Shown here one piece after another: positions 7,997 through 17,105 of a stretch of DNA of 64,000 bases. The translations under genes and the position numbers were made by a program. The notes under the pieces were generated by a model, which did not search any database, had not been told where the DNA came from, and was given only the letters and a program-made list of their open reading frames with translations. Numbering within the stretch: position 1 is the first letter of the stretch; every line of letters begins with the position of its first letter. Source of the DNA: an uncultured Alteromonadales bacterium (GTDB lineage Bacteria > Pseudomonadota > Gammaproteobacteria > Pseudomonadales > Cellvibrionaceae); the NCBI GenBank assembly GCA_937864365.1, contig CALMJT010000104.1, positions 1 to 64,000 of the forward strand. The letters are read 5' to 3'.

Positions 7997-9688
7997 ATGA
8001 ACAATTTATTTTCGATTAAATCGTTACTGTTAGTTAGTGTGGGGGCGGTAGTTGGTATTGTCGGCTACAGTCTTTTAGCTACTCACACCATGACTGTCGC
8101 AGGCGGTTCGGCAGATGCAGCAGATGATGAGCCTTTGTATTGGGTTGCACCCATGGACCCGAATTTTAGACGCGACGGGCCCGGAAAATCACCCATGGGT
8201 ATGGATTTAATCCCGGTTTACGCCAATGAACAACAAAGCCAAGACGTAGGCACCGTACAAATTAATTCGCAAATTGTGAACAGTATTGGTGTGCGAACTT
8301 CGCGTGCAGTAGTCAGAAATTTACCGACAGAAATTCAAACCGTGGGTTATGTAACCTACGACGAAGATCAATTGGTGCATATGCATCCGCGTGTTGAAGG
8401 TTGGATTGAAAAGTTATACATCAAGGCCGCGGGTGACCCGGTTGAAAAGGGCGAGCCGGTTTATTCACTGTATTCGCCGCAACTTGTTACTGCGCAAGAA
8501 GAGTTATTGCTTGCATTGAACCGCAATAATACACCGCTAATTAAAGCAGCCGAAGAACGCTTAAAAGCCTTGCAGGTGCCAGAAGGCTTTATTGCAAAAA
8601 TAAAAAAGCAACGCAAAATCGAAAACAACGTAATTTTTTCTGCTCCGCAATCAGGCATTATCGATAACCTAAACATACGCGAAGGTTTTTACATTAAACC
8701 AGGTTTAACTTTATTGAGTATTGTTAATTTAGATTCTGTCTGGGTAGAGGCTGAAGTATTTGAACGTCAAGCGCGTTTAATTGAAGTTGGTGAGCCGGTG
8801 ATTATGACTCTAGGATTTGACACTACCAAAGAGTGGGCTGGAGAGGTTGATTATATTTATCCTGTGCTTGATGAAAAAATGCGAACACTGCGTGTGCGTT
8901 TAAAATTTAAGAACCCTGAATATTTATTAAAGCCTAATATGTTTGCCGACGTAAAAATATTGGGCAACTCAAAATATGAAGCACTTACCGTTGAGAAAAG
9001 TGCTGTTATTCGCACAGGTGATCAAGCTCGTGTGGTACTTGCTAAGGGTGATGGTGAATTTAAATCGGTTGAGGTCAATATTGGCCGAGTTGAAGGTAAG
9101 TATGCTGAAATTCTCTCGGGTATTTTTGAAGGCGAAAAAGTGGTTACCGCAGCGCAGTTTTTGTTAGATTCCGAATCCAGTAAAACATCAGATTTTAAAC
9201 GTTTAGACAGTGAAATTGCACGTAAGCCTTCGGTTGCTGAGACCCGTGGTGAAATATTAGAAATTGACCCAGAAAATAATCAGCTAACGATTCACCGTGA
9301 AGCCATCGAAAAATGGAATCGTCCAGCAGCAACCGTAGATTTTATTTTAGAAGCGCCTTATCAAATTCAAGATTTTGCTAAAGGGGATTCTTTAACGTTT
9401 AAATTTTTAGTGAGCAGTGGCGAGTTTATTATTTTGGATATTCTGGATCATAAGCCCTCGGACTTGCTTCAGGGTATGAATGCTCACGAAAACATGACAA
9501 TGGAATCCAAGGCTTTGATGAGTTCAGAAACCATGGATTCAAAGAGTATGAATTTAGAGGCCATGTCTGCCGATAAGGCAAAATCAATGGAAGATTCAAC
9601 CATGGAAATGCCAGACTCTAATAATTCATCCAACGAACACAACCACACCGAGCATAATCACGCTGAGAATAATGGTGGCCAATTATGA
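7997..9688 (+). CDS. cusB: Membrane-fusion protein CusB with CusF-like tail
   Basis: Periplasmic adaptor of an RND metal pump, 563 residues. A single N-terminal anchor is followed by a heavy-metal-binding domain at about 47-75 (APMDPNFRRDGPGKSPMGMD). Next come the barrel-sandwich and beta-barrel adaptor domains. About residues 415-490 form a CusF-like domain (LTIHREAIEKW). The Met/His-rich tail (about 495-563) contains repeated M-E-S, MDSKSM and HNHTEHNHAE motifs. H433 matches the CusF His ligand, but the CusF block WPEMTM reads RPAATV here, so the Trp and both Met ligands appear to be lost. Its end overlaps cusA by 4 bp (ATGA). Confidence 0.9.
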   Translation: MNNLFSIKSLLLVSVGAVVGIVGYSLLATHTMTVAGGSADAADDEPLYWVAPMDPNFRRDGPGKSPMGMDLIPVYANEQQSQDVGTVQINSQIVNSIGVRTSRAVVRNLPTEIQTVGYVTYDEDQLVHMHPRVEGWIEKLYIKAAGDPVEKGEPVYSLYSPQLVTAQEELLLALNRNNTPLIKAAEERLKALQVPEGFIAKIKKQRKIENNVIFSAPQSGIIDNLNIREGFYIKPGLTLLSIVNLDSVWVEAEVFERQARLIEVGEPVIMTLGFDTTKEWAGEVDYIYPVLDEKMRTLRVRLKFKNPEYLLKPNMFADVKILGNSKYEALTVEKSAVIRTGDQARVVLAKGDGEFKSVEVNIGRVEGKYAEILSGIFEGEKVVTAAQFLLDSESSKTSDFKRLDSEIARKPSVAETRGEILEIDPENNQLTIHREAIEKWNRPAATVDFILEAPYQIQDFAKGDSLTFKFLVSSGEFIILDILDHKPSDLLQGMNAHENMTMESKALMSSETMDSKSMNLEAMSADKAKSMEDSTMEMPDSNNSSNEHNHTEHNHAENNGGQL

Positions 9689-12600
9689 TCGAAAAAGTTA
9701 TTTATTGGTCGATTCAAAATCGTGTTTTGGTTTTGTTAGCAACGGTTATTTTAAGCGTTGGCGGTTTGTATTCGGTGAAAAATACACCCGTAGACGCCAT
9801 ACCGGATCTGTCGGATGTACAAGTCATTATAAAAACCAGTTATCCGGGCCAGGCGCCGCAAGTTGTGCAAGATCAGGTTACCTATCCGTTAACCACAGCA
9901 ATGTTATCGGTTCCGGGCGCGCAAACGGTTCGAGGATTTTCGTTTTTTGGTGATTCTTACGTTTATATTATTTTTGAAGATAAAACCGATCTCTATTGGG
10001 CACGTTCACGCGTTTTAGAATATTTAAACCAAGTTGCGCCACAATTACCGGCAAATGCATCGCCACAATTAGGGCCGGATGCCACCGGTGTGGGCTGGGT
10101 GTATTTATACGCGTTAATTGATAAGACTGGTCAGCATGACATTAATCAGCTTAGAAGCTTGCAAGATTGGTTTTTAAAATTTGAACTGCAATCGGTACCC
10201 GGTGTTGCTGAGGTCGCAACCGTTGGCGGTATGGTAAAACAATATCAAGTTGAGGTTGATCCCGAGCGATTGCGCGCTTTTGATATTCCGCTCACGCACA
10301 TTCAAAACGCTATTCGTCAGGCGAACCAAGAAGTTGGAGCATCTGTGGTTGAATTGGCTGAAGCTGAATATGTGGTTCGCGCTTCGGGTTATTTAAAGTC
10401 AGAACAAGACCTTAGCAATATTCCGTTGGGAGTAAGCGGCCAAGGCACGCCACTGTTGCTTAAAGACGTTGCGACTATTTCTGTTGGCCCACAAATGCGT
10501 CGCGGTATTTCTGAGTTTAACGGTTTGGGTGAATCAGTTGGTGGAATTGTGGTAATGCGTTTTGGTGAAAATGCACAACAAACCATCGATGCGGTTAAAG
10601 AAAAAATTGAGGCACTAAAAAGCAGTTTACCGGCTGGGGTAGAGTTGGTGCCTGTTTATGATCGATCAGAATTAATCACTTCGGCCATCGATAATTTGTG
10701 GCAAAAACTCGCCGAAGAATTAATCATGGTGGCGGTTGTATGCATTGTGTTTTTAATGCATTTAAGGTCATCGCTGGTCGCTATGATTAGTTTGCCAATT
10801 GGTATTCTTACCGCATTTATTGTTATGCACTGGCAAGGTCTTAACGCCAATATCATGTCTTTAGGTGGTATCGCCATTGCAATTGGTGCCATGATTGATG
10901 GTGCCATTGTAATGATTGAAAACCTTCATAAACATTTAGAAGACTATTCTAAAAATAATATTCAGCTCACGAATCAAGAGCGCTGGAATTTGGTCGCTAA
11001 ATCTTCCGTTGAAGTTGGTCCAGGACTCTTTTTTAGTTTGTTGATTATTACCGTGAGTTTTTTACCGGTATTTACGCTAGAGGCGCAAGAAGGAAAAATG
11101 TTTGCGCCACTTGCGTATACCAAAACCTTTGCCATGGCAGCCTCTGCTGCGTTGGCAGTGACGCTTGTGCCGGTGTTAATGGGTTATTTTGTGCGCGGTA
11201 GAATTCGTACCGAGCAAGAAAATCCCATTAATCGTTTTTTGATGAATAGTTATCGCCCCTTGTTAAAAAGGGTACTTAAATTCCCTAAGCTAACCTTAGC
11301 GGTATTTATTGGTGTTTTGATTTCGGGAGTTTGGCCGTTATTTAATATTGGCAGTGAGTTTATGCCAGAATTAAACGAAGGCGATTTAATGTACATGCCG
11401 ACGACTTATCCGGGTGTGTCCATTGGTAAAGCGCGTGAAATTCTTCAACAAACCGATAAATTAATAAAAACAGTACCTGAAGTAAAAACCGTTTTCGGTA
11501 AAATTGGTCGGGCTGAAACCGCCACAGATCCTGCGCCCTTAACCATGATTGAAACCTTTATTCAGTTTAAAGACAAAAGTGAATGGCGTGATGGTTTGAC
11601 ATTTTCGGATTTAAAATCTGAATTGGAATCTATCGTCCAGGTTCCCGGCTTAACCAACGCTTGGGTAATGCCGATTAAAACCCGCATAGATATGCTGGCA
11701 ACTGGTATTAAAACTCCCGTGGGTTTAAAAATTGCCGGTCCCAATTTAAAAACTATTCAAGGCATTGGCGAACAGGTAGAAAACCTGCTGGGAGATTTTC
11801 CAGGCACGGCATCGGTTTACTCCGAGCGCGTTGCTGGAGGTCGATATTTAGAAATCGATTTAAAACGCGAGCAGGCCGTTCGCTTTGGTTTAAATATTGA
11901 CGATATTCAACAGGTCATTTCTACGGCTGTGGGCGGTGTTAACATCACACAAACCGTTGAAGGGTTAGAGCGGTATCCGGTGAATATTCGTTATCCGCAA
12001 GCGTATCGTGACTCACCAGAAAAACTCGAATTGTTGCCTATTGTTACCGAAAGTGGTCAACGTATTGCACTTGCCGATGTTGCTGACATAAAAATTGTCG
12101 AAGGGCCACCTAACATTAAAAGCGAAAATGCTCGTGTAAATGGTTGGGTGTTTATCGATGTAGCGGGTGTAGATTTAGGTACCTACGTTACCACGGCAAA
12201 AGATTATTTGAATGAAAATCTAGATTTACCGGTGGGTTATTCTGTTACGTGGTCTGGTCAGTTTGAATACCTAGAGCGTGCCAAAGAAAAACTCACCTAC
12301 GTAATACCCTTAACCATCGCCATTATTATTGTGTTGCTGTATCTAAACTTTAAATCCTTTACGCAGGTTACCATGTTGCTACTGACATTACCGGTGGCGT
12401 TAGTTGGTAGTTTATGGCTGATGTACATATTGAATTTTAACTTCTCAATTGCCGCAGGGGTTGGATTAATAGCGTTAGCCGGTGTTGCTGCCGAAACGGG
12501 CGTTATTATGCTAGTGTATTTAAATCAAGCATTTAAAGATCACGTGATACAGAATAATAATCAACAAAAAATCGATGAAGCTAACGATAATGTAATCCTA

Positions 12601-12885
12601 AAAGAATATTCAAAAAATGACATTACCGAAATTATTGTCGAAGGTGCCTCTAAACGCGTTCGACCTGTGATCATGACTGCCGGTGCAACCGTAATAGGTT
12701 TAGTCCCTATTTTGTACGGAACCGGTACCGGTTCAGAGGTAATGAGTCGACTCGCTGCGCCTATGGTGGGGGGAATGTTGACAACAATTTTATTAACACT
12801 ATTTGTATTGCCCGTGGTTTACTTGTTAGTTACTAAAAGTGTTAGCGCAACGCCGGTAATGAGCGAAGAAAACCAGAGCTCTTAA
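9685..12885 (+). CDS. cusA: CusA/CzcA-type heavy-metal RND transporter
   Basis: Inner-membrane proton-driven pump that moves metal ions from the periplasm or cytoplasm to the outside, 1066 residues, close to the usual 1040-1060. It starts VIYWSIQNRVLVLL with TM1. It carries the family block TYPGVSIGKA, the acidic TM4 motif GAMIDGAIVMIENLHKH and the segment TRIDMLATGIKTPVG characteristic of monovalent (Cu/Ag) members rather than CzcA. Its start overlaps cusB by 4 bp, so the two are translationally coupled. No regulator of cus genes lies next to it. Confidence 0.93.
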   Translation: MIEKVIYWSIQNRVLVLLATVILSVGGLYSVKNTPVDAIPDLSDVQVIIKTSYPGQAPQVVQDQVTYPLTTAMLSVPGAQTVRGFSFFGDSYVYIIFEDKTDLYWARSRVLEYLNQVAPQLPANASPQLGPDATGVGWVYLYALIDKTGQHDINQLRSLQDWFLKFELQSVPGVAEVATVGGMVKQYQVEVDPERLRAFDIPLTHIQNAIRQANQEVGASVVELAEAEYVVRASGYLKSEQDLSNIPLGVSGQGTPLLLKDVATISVGPQMRRGISEFNGLGESVGGIVVMRFGENAQQTIDAVKEKIEALKSSLPAGVELVPVYDRSELITSAIDNLWQKLAEELIMVAVVCIVFLMHLRSSLVAMISLPIGILTAFIVMHWQGLNANIMSLGGIAIAIGAMIDGAIVMIENLHKHLEDYSKNNIQLTNQERWNLVAKSSVEVGPGLFFSLLIITVSFLPVFTLEAQEGKMFAPLAYTKTFAMAASAALAVTLVPVLMGYFVRGRIRTEQENPINRFLMNSYRPLLKRVLKFPKLTLAVFIGVLISGVWPLFNIGSEFMPELNEGDLMYMPTTYPGVSIGKAREILQQTDKLIKTVPEVKTVFGKIGRAETATDPAPLTMIETFIQFKDKSEWRDGLTFSDLKSELESIVQVPGLTNAWVMPIKTRIDMLATGIKTPVGLKIAGPNLKTIQGIGEQVENLLGDFPGTASVYSERVAGGRYLEIDLKREQAVRFGLNIDDIQQVISTAVGGVNITQTVEGLERYPVNIRYPQAYRDSPEKLELLPIVTESGQRIALADVADIKIVEGPPNIKSENARVNGWVFIDVAGVDLGTYVTTAKDYLNENLDLPVGYSVTWSGQFEYLERAKEKLTYVIPLTIAIIIVLLYLNFKSFTQVTMLLLTLPVALVGSLWLMYILNFNFSIAAGVGLIALAGVAAETGVIMLVYLNQAFKDHVIQNNNQQKIDEANDNVILKEYSKNDITEIIVEGASKRVRPVIMTAGATVIGLVPILYGTGTGSEVMSRLAAPMVGGMLTTILLTLFVLPVVYLLVTKSVSATPVMSEENQSS

Positions 12886-12910
12886 TTAAGAAAATAATAT
12901 TTCTTCTGGC

Positions 12911-13022
12911 TAAGGGAACTCTAATTTGCTGTTCTTTGATTTAATCGAAGAACAGTAATTGAGTTTGGCGACGTATTCCTCTGTGATAGGAGGCTTTAGA
13001 ATAATCAGAGTTTTCTCTTTTA
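12911..13022 (+). repeat. MITE-like repeat, copy 2 (internally deleted)
   Basis: Same family as copy 1, about 112 bp. The left end GGGAACTCTAATT and right end AATCAGAGTTTTC are kept. TTTGATTTAATC, CAG.AATTGA and GGCGACGTATTCCTCTGTG match copy 1, but about 45 bp of the middle are missing. A near-perfect 27-bp palindrome (12929-12955, CTGTTCTTTGATT then T then AATCGAAGAACAG, one G-U pair) replaces the usual terminal hairpin. It lies between cusA and the acetyltransferase. Confidence 0.7.
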
Positions 13023-13106
13023 GCATTAACGCGAAAGCTATTTTAAATTGCATCTTAATGCTACAAAAGTAATTGCTTTTTTTGCTGCGAAGCTTTTGGA
13101 TTAATT

Positions 13107-13625
13107 ATGAATATATCTATAAGAAAGTATAAATCAACAGATGCTACTCAGTTTTATGAGGCGGTCATGGAATCTGTAGATCATGTATCTCGTTGGTTGC
13201 CTTGGTGTACAGAAAACTATTCCTTTTCTGACGCTCAAGATTGGTGTAACTCGGCGCTGACAGCATGGGAAAACGATACTGACTACAGGTTTATTATTGA
13301 AGATAACGACACTAGAGCAATACTAGGTTCGGTTGGATTTAATCAAATAGTCAAACAACATAAAATAGCGAATTTAGGATATTGGATTCGTAAATCAGCA
13401 GCCGGTAAAGGTGTGTGCACAACAGCTTGTCGTTTAGCGATTGATTACGCGTTTTCAAAATTGGATATTTATCGAATAGAAATTCACGTGCATCCTGAAA
13501 ATACCGCTAGTAATACGGTAGCTTCAAAACTTGGTGTGTACGAAGGTACTTTTCGTAATAAGCTGGTATTACATGGCAAATCGGTAGCGGCAAAATGTTA
13601 TTCTGTAATACCCGGAGACATTTAA
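13107..13625 (+). CDS. GNAT acetyltransferase, RimJ/RimL type
   Basis: Acetyl-CoA-dependent N-acetyltransferase, 172 residues. It opens like ribosomal-protein Ser/Ala acetyltransferases (IRKYKSTDATQFYEAVMES, then WLPWC). It has the GNAT core strand LGYWIRKSAAGKGVCTTA, a usable acetyl-CoA pyrophosphate loop, followed by RIEIHVHPENTASNTVASKLG. The final strand is GTFRNKLVLHGK. It stands alone between repeat copy 2 and the tRNA cluster. The substrate is unknown. Confidence 0.85.
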   Translation: MNISIRKYKSTDATQFYEAVMESVDHVSRWLPWCTENYSFSDAQDWCNSALTAWENDTDYRFIIEDNDTRAILGSVGFNQIVKQHKIANLGYWIRKSAAGKGVCTTACRLAIDYAFSKLDIYRIEIHVHPENTASNTVASKLGVYEGTFRNKLVLHGKSVAAKCYSVIPGDI

Positions 13626-13701
13626 TAGAAATATAAGCGTGTCAAATAGCCGTTAATGATTGGTATATGAATGGATTTAACGAAAATAAAACTCTTCTTG
13701 A

Positions 13702-14032
13702 TGGGTTCCCTACCGAATTCTTAGTGCGCTGCCCAAAAACCGACAAACAAGCTCGAATAGCCATAGTGCTCCTAATAAAGAGGGTTTTGCTTGCTCCAAC
13801 TACGGTAATTTGCAAGATTGGCAAAATACACAACCAAGTATTCAATTATGGGCCCATAACAAAGGCCATTTGGAAGGGTTAGAAAATTACGTCAGTGTAA
13901 AGCTTTGTGAACACAGGCAAGACGATTTAAATGGCTGGCGTAACAACAGTTTGGCCTAAATGGATTAAAGCAGCAAAACTCCGAATGGAAATTTTAAATA
14001 CGATTCAGAAATTGCAAGAAAACATTGGATAA
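13702..14032 (+). pseudogene. Unrecognised coding remnant in two frames
   Basis: An open stretch without an ATG runs from 13702 to the stop at 13957-13959. Its composition looks protein-like, for example SHSAPNKEGFACSNYGN, then WQNTQPSIQLWAHNKG and CEHRQDDLNGW. A second frame starts at ATG 13931 and ends at 14032 (MAGVTTVWPKWIKAAKLRME, then a short helix). The frames overlap and read as parts of one product separated by a frameshift. I recognise no family. An alternative frame gives a 71-residue ORF at 13667-13882 that looks less protein-like. Probably a decayed gene, or a gene using a non-ATG start. Confidence 0.35.
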
Positions 14033-14233
14033 AATAATTACTAACGGATTCTCATTGGGGGTTCGTTTTTCAATACTAAAAATACAATCAATGTACTGAA
14101 GTAATGACTTTGATGTATTTATTGTTCGAAGATATTAAATGGGAATTTTTTGAAAACTTGTTGAAGTGATTGAACAGCTTAATTTGCACAGCTGAAAATT
14201 CTTCTAATTACTTCTGTCTTTTTTCGCAGGCAT

Positions 14234-14264
14234 AAAAAAAGCTTCAATAATTGAGGCTTTTTTT
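14234..14264 (-). terminator. Rho-independent terminator of tRNA-Val/tRNA-Asp
   Basis: Read on the minus strand, AAGCCTCAA pairs with TTGAAGCTT and is followed by a run of T. It starts about 10 bp after the tRNA-Asp 3' end. Because A runs lie on the other side too, it could work in both directions. Confidence 0.85.
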
Positions 14265-14273
14265 AGAATTAAG

Positions 14274-14350
14274 TGGCGGACCGGACGGGGCTCGAACCCG
14301 CGACCTCCGGCGTGACAGGCCGGCATTCTAACCAACTGAACTACCGGTCC
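14274..14350 (-). tRNA. tRNA-Asp (GTC)
   Basis: 77 nt including an encoded CCA. The acceptor stem GGACCGG pairs with CCGGTCC. The D-arm is TAGTTCAGTTGGTTAGA, the anticodon loop CTGTCAC gives GUC, and the T-arm holds GGTTCGAGC. It is the second gene of a two-tRNA transcript, 40 bp after tRNA-Val. Confidence 0.97.
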
Positions 14351-14390
14351 GCAAACGGATCATCCACTCATTAGGCAGTTCATTAATAAG

Positions 14391-14466
14391 TGGTGGGTGG
14401 TACAGGGGTCGAACCTGTGACCTACGGCTTGTAAGGCCGTCGCTCTCCCGACTGAGCTAACCACCC
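14391..14466 (-). tRNA. tRNA-Val (TAC)
   Basis: 76 nt including CCA. The acceptor stem GGGTGGT pairs with ACCACCC. The D-arm is TAGCTCAGTCGGGAGAGC, the anticodon loop CTTACAA gives UAC, and the T-arm GGTTCGACC. First gene of the tRNA pair. Confidence 0.97.
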
Positions 14467-14483
14467 CTCGTCAGGAGCCGCGT

Positions 14484-14511
14484 ATATTACTGATAAAAAA
14501 ATCCGAGTCAA
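14484..14511 (-). promoter_or_regulatory. Promoter of the tRNA-Val/tRNA-Asp operon
   Basis: On the minus strand -35 TTGACT (14506-14511) and -10 TAATAT (14484-14489) are 16 bp apart. They are followed by a GC-rich discriminator CGCGGC, typical of stringently controlled stable-RNA promoters, 17 bp before the tRNA-Val 5' end. Confidence 0.7.
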
Positions 14512-14984
14512 CAAAAAATTCTAGAAAAATCATTTAAATATAATGTCTGTTGGTATTTTCTTCGCCTTGTTCAAGTTGTCGTCAGCTTTTACTGATATCA
14601 TCGGTCTCGGTGGAGTTTGATGTCATCCTTGTTATAATTCGAAAAATTAACATCATGGCAAATGCATGAGGAAAATCTTTTTCAAGCATTTATAGGGCGA
14701 TATCTGTAATTGATATTCAATTTATACCTTAATGCCATTTTCTGATTTTTTATTAAAGACGGTAGTTTTAATTTTTTTACGATGGTGTTGGTTATAGGTT
14801 TGATGGTAAAACGGTGTCACTTCTATAATAGGGGCTTATCGAGAAGTTAGAGCTACTAGGCACATGGTGAGACTGATATTACCGATTACGGTTAGCTGTT
14901 GTTCATAATATAGATTGGAAGCAGTTCGATAGTGTTAGTTACGGTGTTTAGGTGGTTGAATTTTGTTAACAAAAGGAGTCCAAG
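14512..14984. other. AT-rich gap between tRNA promoter and ccmH
   Basis: About 470 bp with no supported gene on either strand. It contains no recognisable remnant of ccmF or ccmG, the usual upstream neighbours of ccmH. The last bases hold the ccmH ribosome binding site (AAAAGGAG). Confidence 0.6.
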
Positions 14985-15533
14985 GTGAACCCTACAGTAT
15001 CGGTGACTTGGTATTTTAATATGGAATTTGTTCGTAGCTATTTAGCTCGTATTTTGGGTGCGGCGTTACTGGTCTTGGCTGTGTTGTTCGCCAACTCGGT
15101 ATACGCGGTGGTTGAAATTTACGAGTTTGATTCTGTTGAGCAAGAAAAGCTCTATCAAAGTTTGGCCAGCGAATTGCGCTGTCCTAAATGTCAGAACCAA
15201 AATCTTATTGGTTCGGATTCTCAGATCGCTAAGGATTTGCGTGCAGAGGTTTATCGCTTATTAAAAGAGGGTAAAACCGGCCCTGAAATTAAAGAATACA
15301 TGGTTGCGCGTTATGGTGAGTACGTATTGTACAAGCCTAAGTTACAAGGTAAGACTTACATTCTTTGGTTTGGCCCGGCTGTTTTGTTGTTAATTGGTGT
15401 GAGTGTTTTGGCGATGATTGTCAAACGCCGCAAAACCACAGAGGTCGTCGAGACAAACACCGAAATCTCTGATCAAGAACAAGCCCGTTTGCAAGCGATG
15501 CTTAATAACCCAGAATTCAATGGAAAAGACTAA
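14985..15533 (+). CDS. ccmH: Cytochrome c maturation protein CcmH (CycL)
   Basis: Membrane-anchored thiol-disulfide protein that reduces apocytochrome c or hands it to the haem lyase, in the periplasm. It has 182 residues. The GTG start is supported by AAAAGGAG about 7 bp upstream; an ATG at 15021 lacks a site. A signal segment (about 15-40) is followed by the catalytic ELRCPKCQNQN (C66 and C69). After GEYVLYKPK comes a C-terminal membrane helix (TYILWFGPAVLLLIGVSVLA). The stop overlaps the ccmI start (TAATG). The other ccm genes, normally just upstream, are absent. Confidence 0.93.
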   Translation: MNPTVSVTWYFNMEFVRSYLARILGAALLVLAVLFANSVYAVVEIYEFDSVEQEKLYQSLASELRCPKCQNQNLIGSDSQIAKDLRAEVYRLLKEGKTGPEIKEYMVARYGEYVLYKPKLQGKTYILWFGPAVLLLIGVSVLAMIVKRRKTTEVVETNTEISDQEQARLQAMLNNPEFNGKD

Positions 15534-16813
15534 TGTTAAATTTTTGGTTAGCCGTCGCGGTATTGGCTGTGCTTGCTGCTGTTTTTGTTGCTTGGCCGTT
15601 ATTACGCAGCCGAGGTAGAAATCTAGCGAACGAATACAATCGAGAAGGTGAGAACGTCGTTCTTTATAAGTCTCATTTGGCCGAGCTTGAGCAAAGTTTT
15701 AAAAATGGCGAAATAGAAGAAGCGGTGTTTAAGCAGCTAAAAGCTGAGCTTGATCGTTCTTTGCTAGAAGATAATTACACAACCAGTGAAATTGTTTCTA
15801 AACGCGGTTTGAGTAAACCGGTCTTGATCATTTCTCTGGTGCTGGTGCCTGCGCTGGCACTGAGTTTTTATTTGTCCCGTGGCGAATTCGACAACGTTGA
15901 GCTTTCGCAGCTGATGAAAGCCCAAGAAAACGAACTTATTGAGGCGTTTCGTGCAAATCGAGATGCCAATCCTAAGGTTACTCAGGATGTTGTTGAGAAG
16001 TTAAAAGACTTGCTCGAAAAAGATCCTGATAATCTTAAAAACCGCTATATGCTTGCGCGTAATTACGCCGAGTTAGGTGATTTTCGATCGGCCATTTCTG
16101 CGTATCAAGCTATATTGATTAAGCGACCAAAAGATTCTCGCATCATGGCGGAGTTTGCTCAAACCGTGTTTTTTGCCTCTGGCAATCGAATGATTCCCGA
16201 GATTGAAAGTTTGGTGAATCGCGCTCTTGCGATAGATCCCGATAACACATTGGCACTGAGTATGTCGGGCATTGCAGCAATGCAAAATAGTCGTTTCCAA
16301 GAGGCTATTGATCAATGGACACGTGCGATAAATCTATTAGGCAATGATCCCGATGTTGCAACCTTGCAAGCCGGTATCAATCGCGCTCGCGAGTTGTTGG
16401 TTGAGTCCGGACAAGAAGTTGCCGAAACCACGCCTGCAACTACTGAGGCTGCGACTACTGATGCTGAGCCGTTGAAAGTCGTCTTGAATGTAGCTCTGTC
16501 AGAAGGGGTGCCATCTGAGCCTGAGCAAACCGTTTTTGTGTACGCGCGTGCTTGGAATGGTCCTAAAGTACCCTTAGCCATTCAACGTATTAAGGTTTCT
16601 GATTTACCAACCCAAATCACTCTAGACGAATCCATGTCTATGGTGCCAAACATGAATTTGCGATCGGTTGATCAGCTAGAGTTGGTTGCCAGAGTCAGTC
16701 CTGACGGTAGCCCAATCGCAAAAGCTGGTGATTGGCAGGGGGCAATTGGTCCGGTAACTCAAGATCAATTGAGCCAAGGTTTTGATTTGCTAATTCAGAA
16801 TCCAGTTAACTGA
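15533..16813 (+). CDS. ccmI: Cytochrome c maturation protein CcmI (CycH)
   Basis: Apocytochrome c chaperone of the haem-ligation complex, 426 residues. Two membrane helices: the N-terminal one (FWLAVAVLAVLAAVFVAWPL) and one at about 95-115 (VLIISLVLVPALALSFYLS). The cytoplasmic loop between them is acidic and helical. TPR repeats follow at about 160-290 (NRYMLARNYAELGDFRSAIS; ALSMSGIAAMQNSRFQEAID). The C-terminal beta-rich domain (EQTVFVYARAWNGPKVPLA) is typical of long CcmI proteins. It is translationally coupled to ccmH and followed by a strong terminator, so ccmHI form a closed two-gene unit here. Confidence 0.92.
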   Translation: MLNFWLAVAVLAVLAAVFVAWPLLRSRGRNLANEYNREGENVVLYKSHLAELEQSFKNGEIEEAVFKQLKAELDRSLLEDNYTTSEIVSKRGLSKPVLIISLVLVPALALSFYLSRGEFDNVELSQLMKAQENELIEAFRANRDANPKVTQDVVEKLKDLLEKDPDNLKNRYMLARNYAELGDFRSAISAYQAILIKRPKDSRIMAEFAQTVFFASGNRMIPEIESLVNRALAIDPDNTLALSMSGIAAMQNSRFQEAIDQWTRAINLLGNDPDVATLQAGINRARELLVESGQEVAETTPATTEAATTDAEPLKVVLNVALSEGVPSEPEQTVFVYARAWNGPKVPLAIQRIKVSDLPTQITLDESMSMVPNMNLRSVDQLELVARVSPDGSPIAKAGDWQGAIGPVTQDQLSQGFDLLIQNPVN

Positions 16814-16833
16814 TTTACCCAAGTTTATATCGT

Positions 16834-16873
16834 AAAAGCTCAGTGGTGATTCTGTTGCCGCTGAGCTTTTTGA
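16834..16873 (+). terminator. Terminator after ccmI
   Basis: AAAAGCTCAG (16834-16843) pairs with CTGAGCTTTT (16861-16870), followed by T. It sits 20 bp past the ccmI stop. Confidence 0.85.
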
Positions 16874-17087
16874 TTTTTGGGTATGCTCAAATGTTAGGGC
16901 AGTGGTTGTTTTGTTTAGAGCTGTAATAAGCTCTTGTTGGTTACCATCTGATCGTATAATACTTTTGTGCTAGTTTGATCGATCATAAAAAATGTCAGAA
17001 TTTTGTCTCATAAATTCGAAATTGACTAAAATGAAAGTAAATGAGTAAAAAGTCATAAAATCGTCACCTAAACCTTCGACAGACGCT

Positions 17088-17105
17088 TTTTATACGGGTA
17101 TAAAA
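17088..17105. promoter_or_regulatory. Perfect palindrome upstream of smc
   Basis: TTTTATAC-GG-GTATAAAA is an exact 8-bp inverted repeat with a 2-bp spacer, 171 bp before the smc ATG. It looks like a dimeric-protein operator. The rest of 16874-17276 has no gene and no other feature I can name. Confidence 0.4.
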
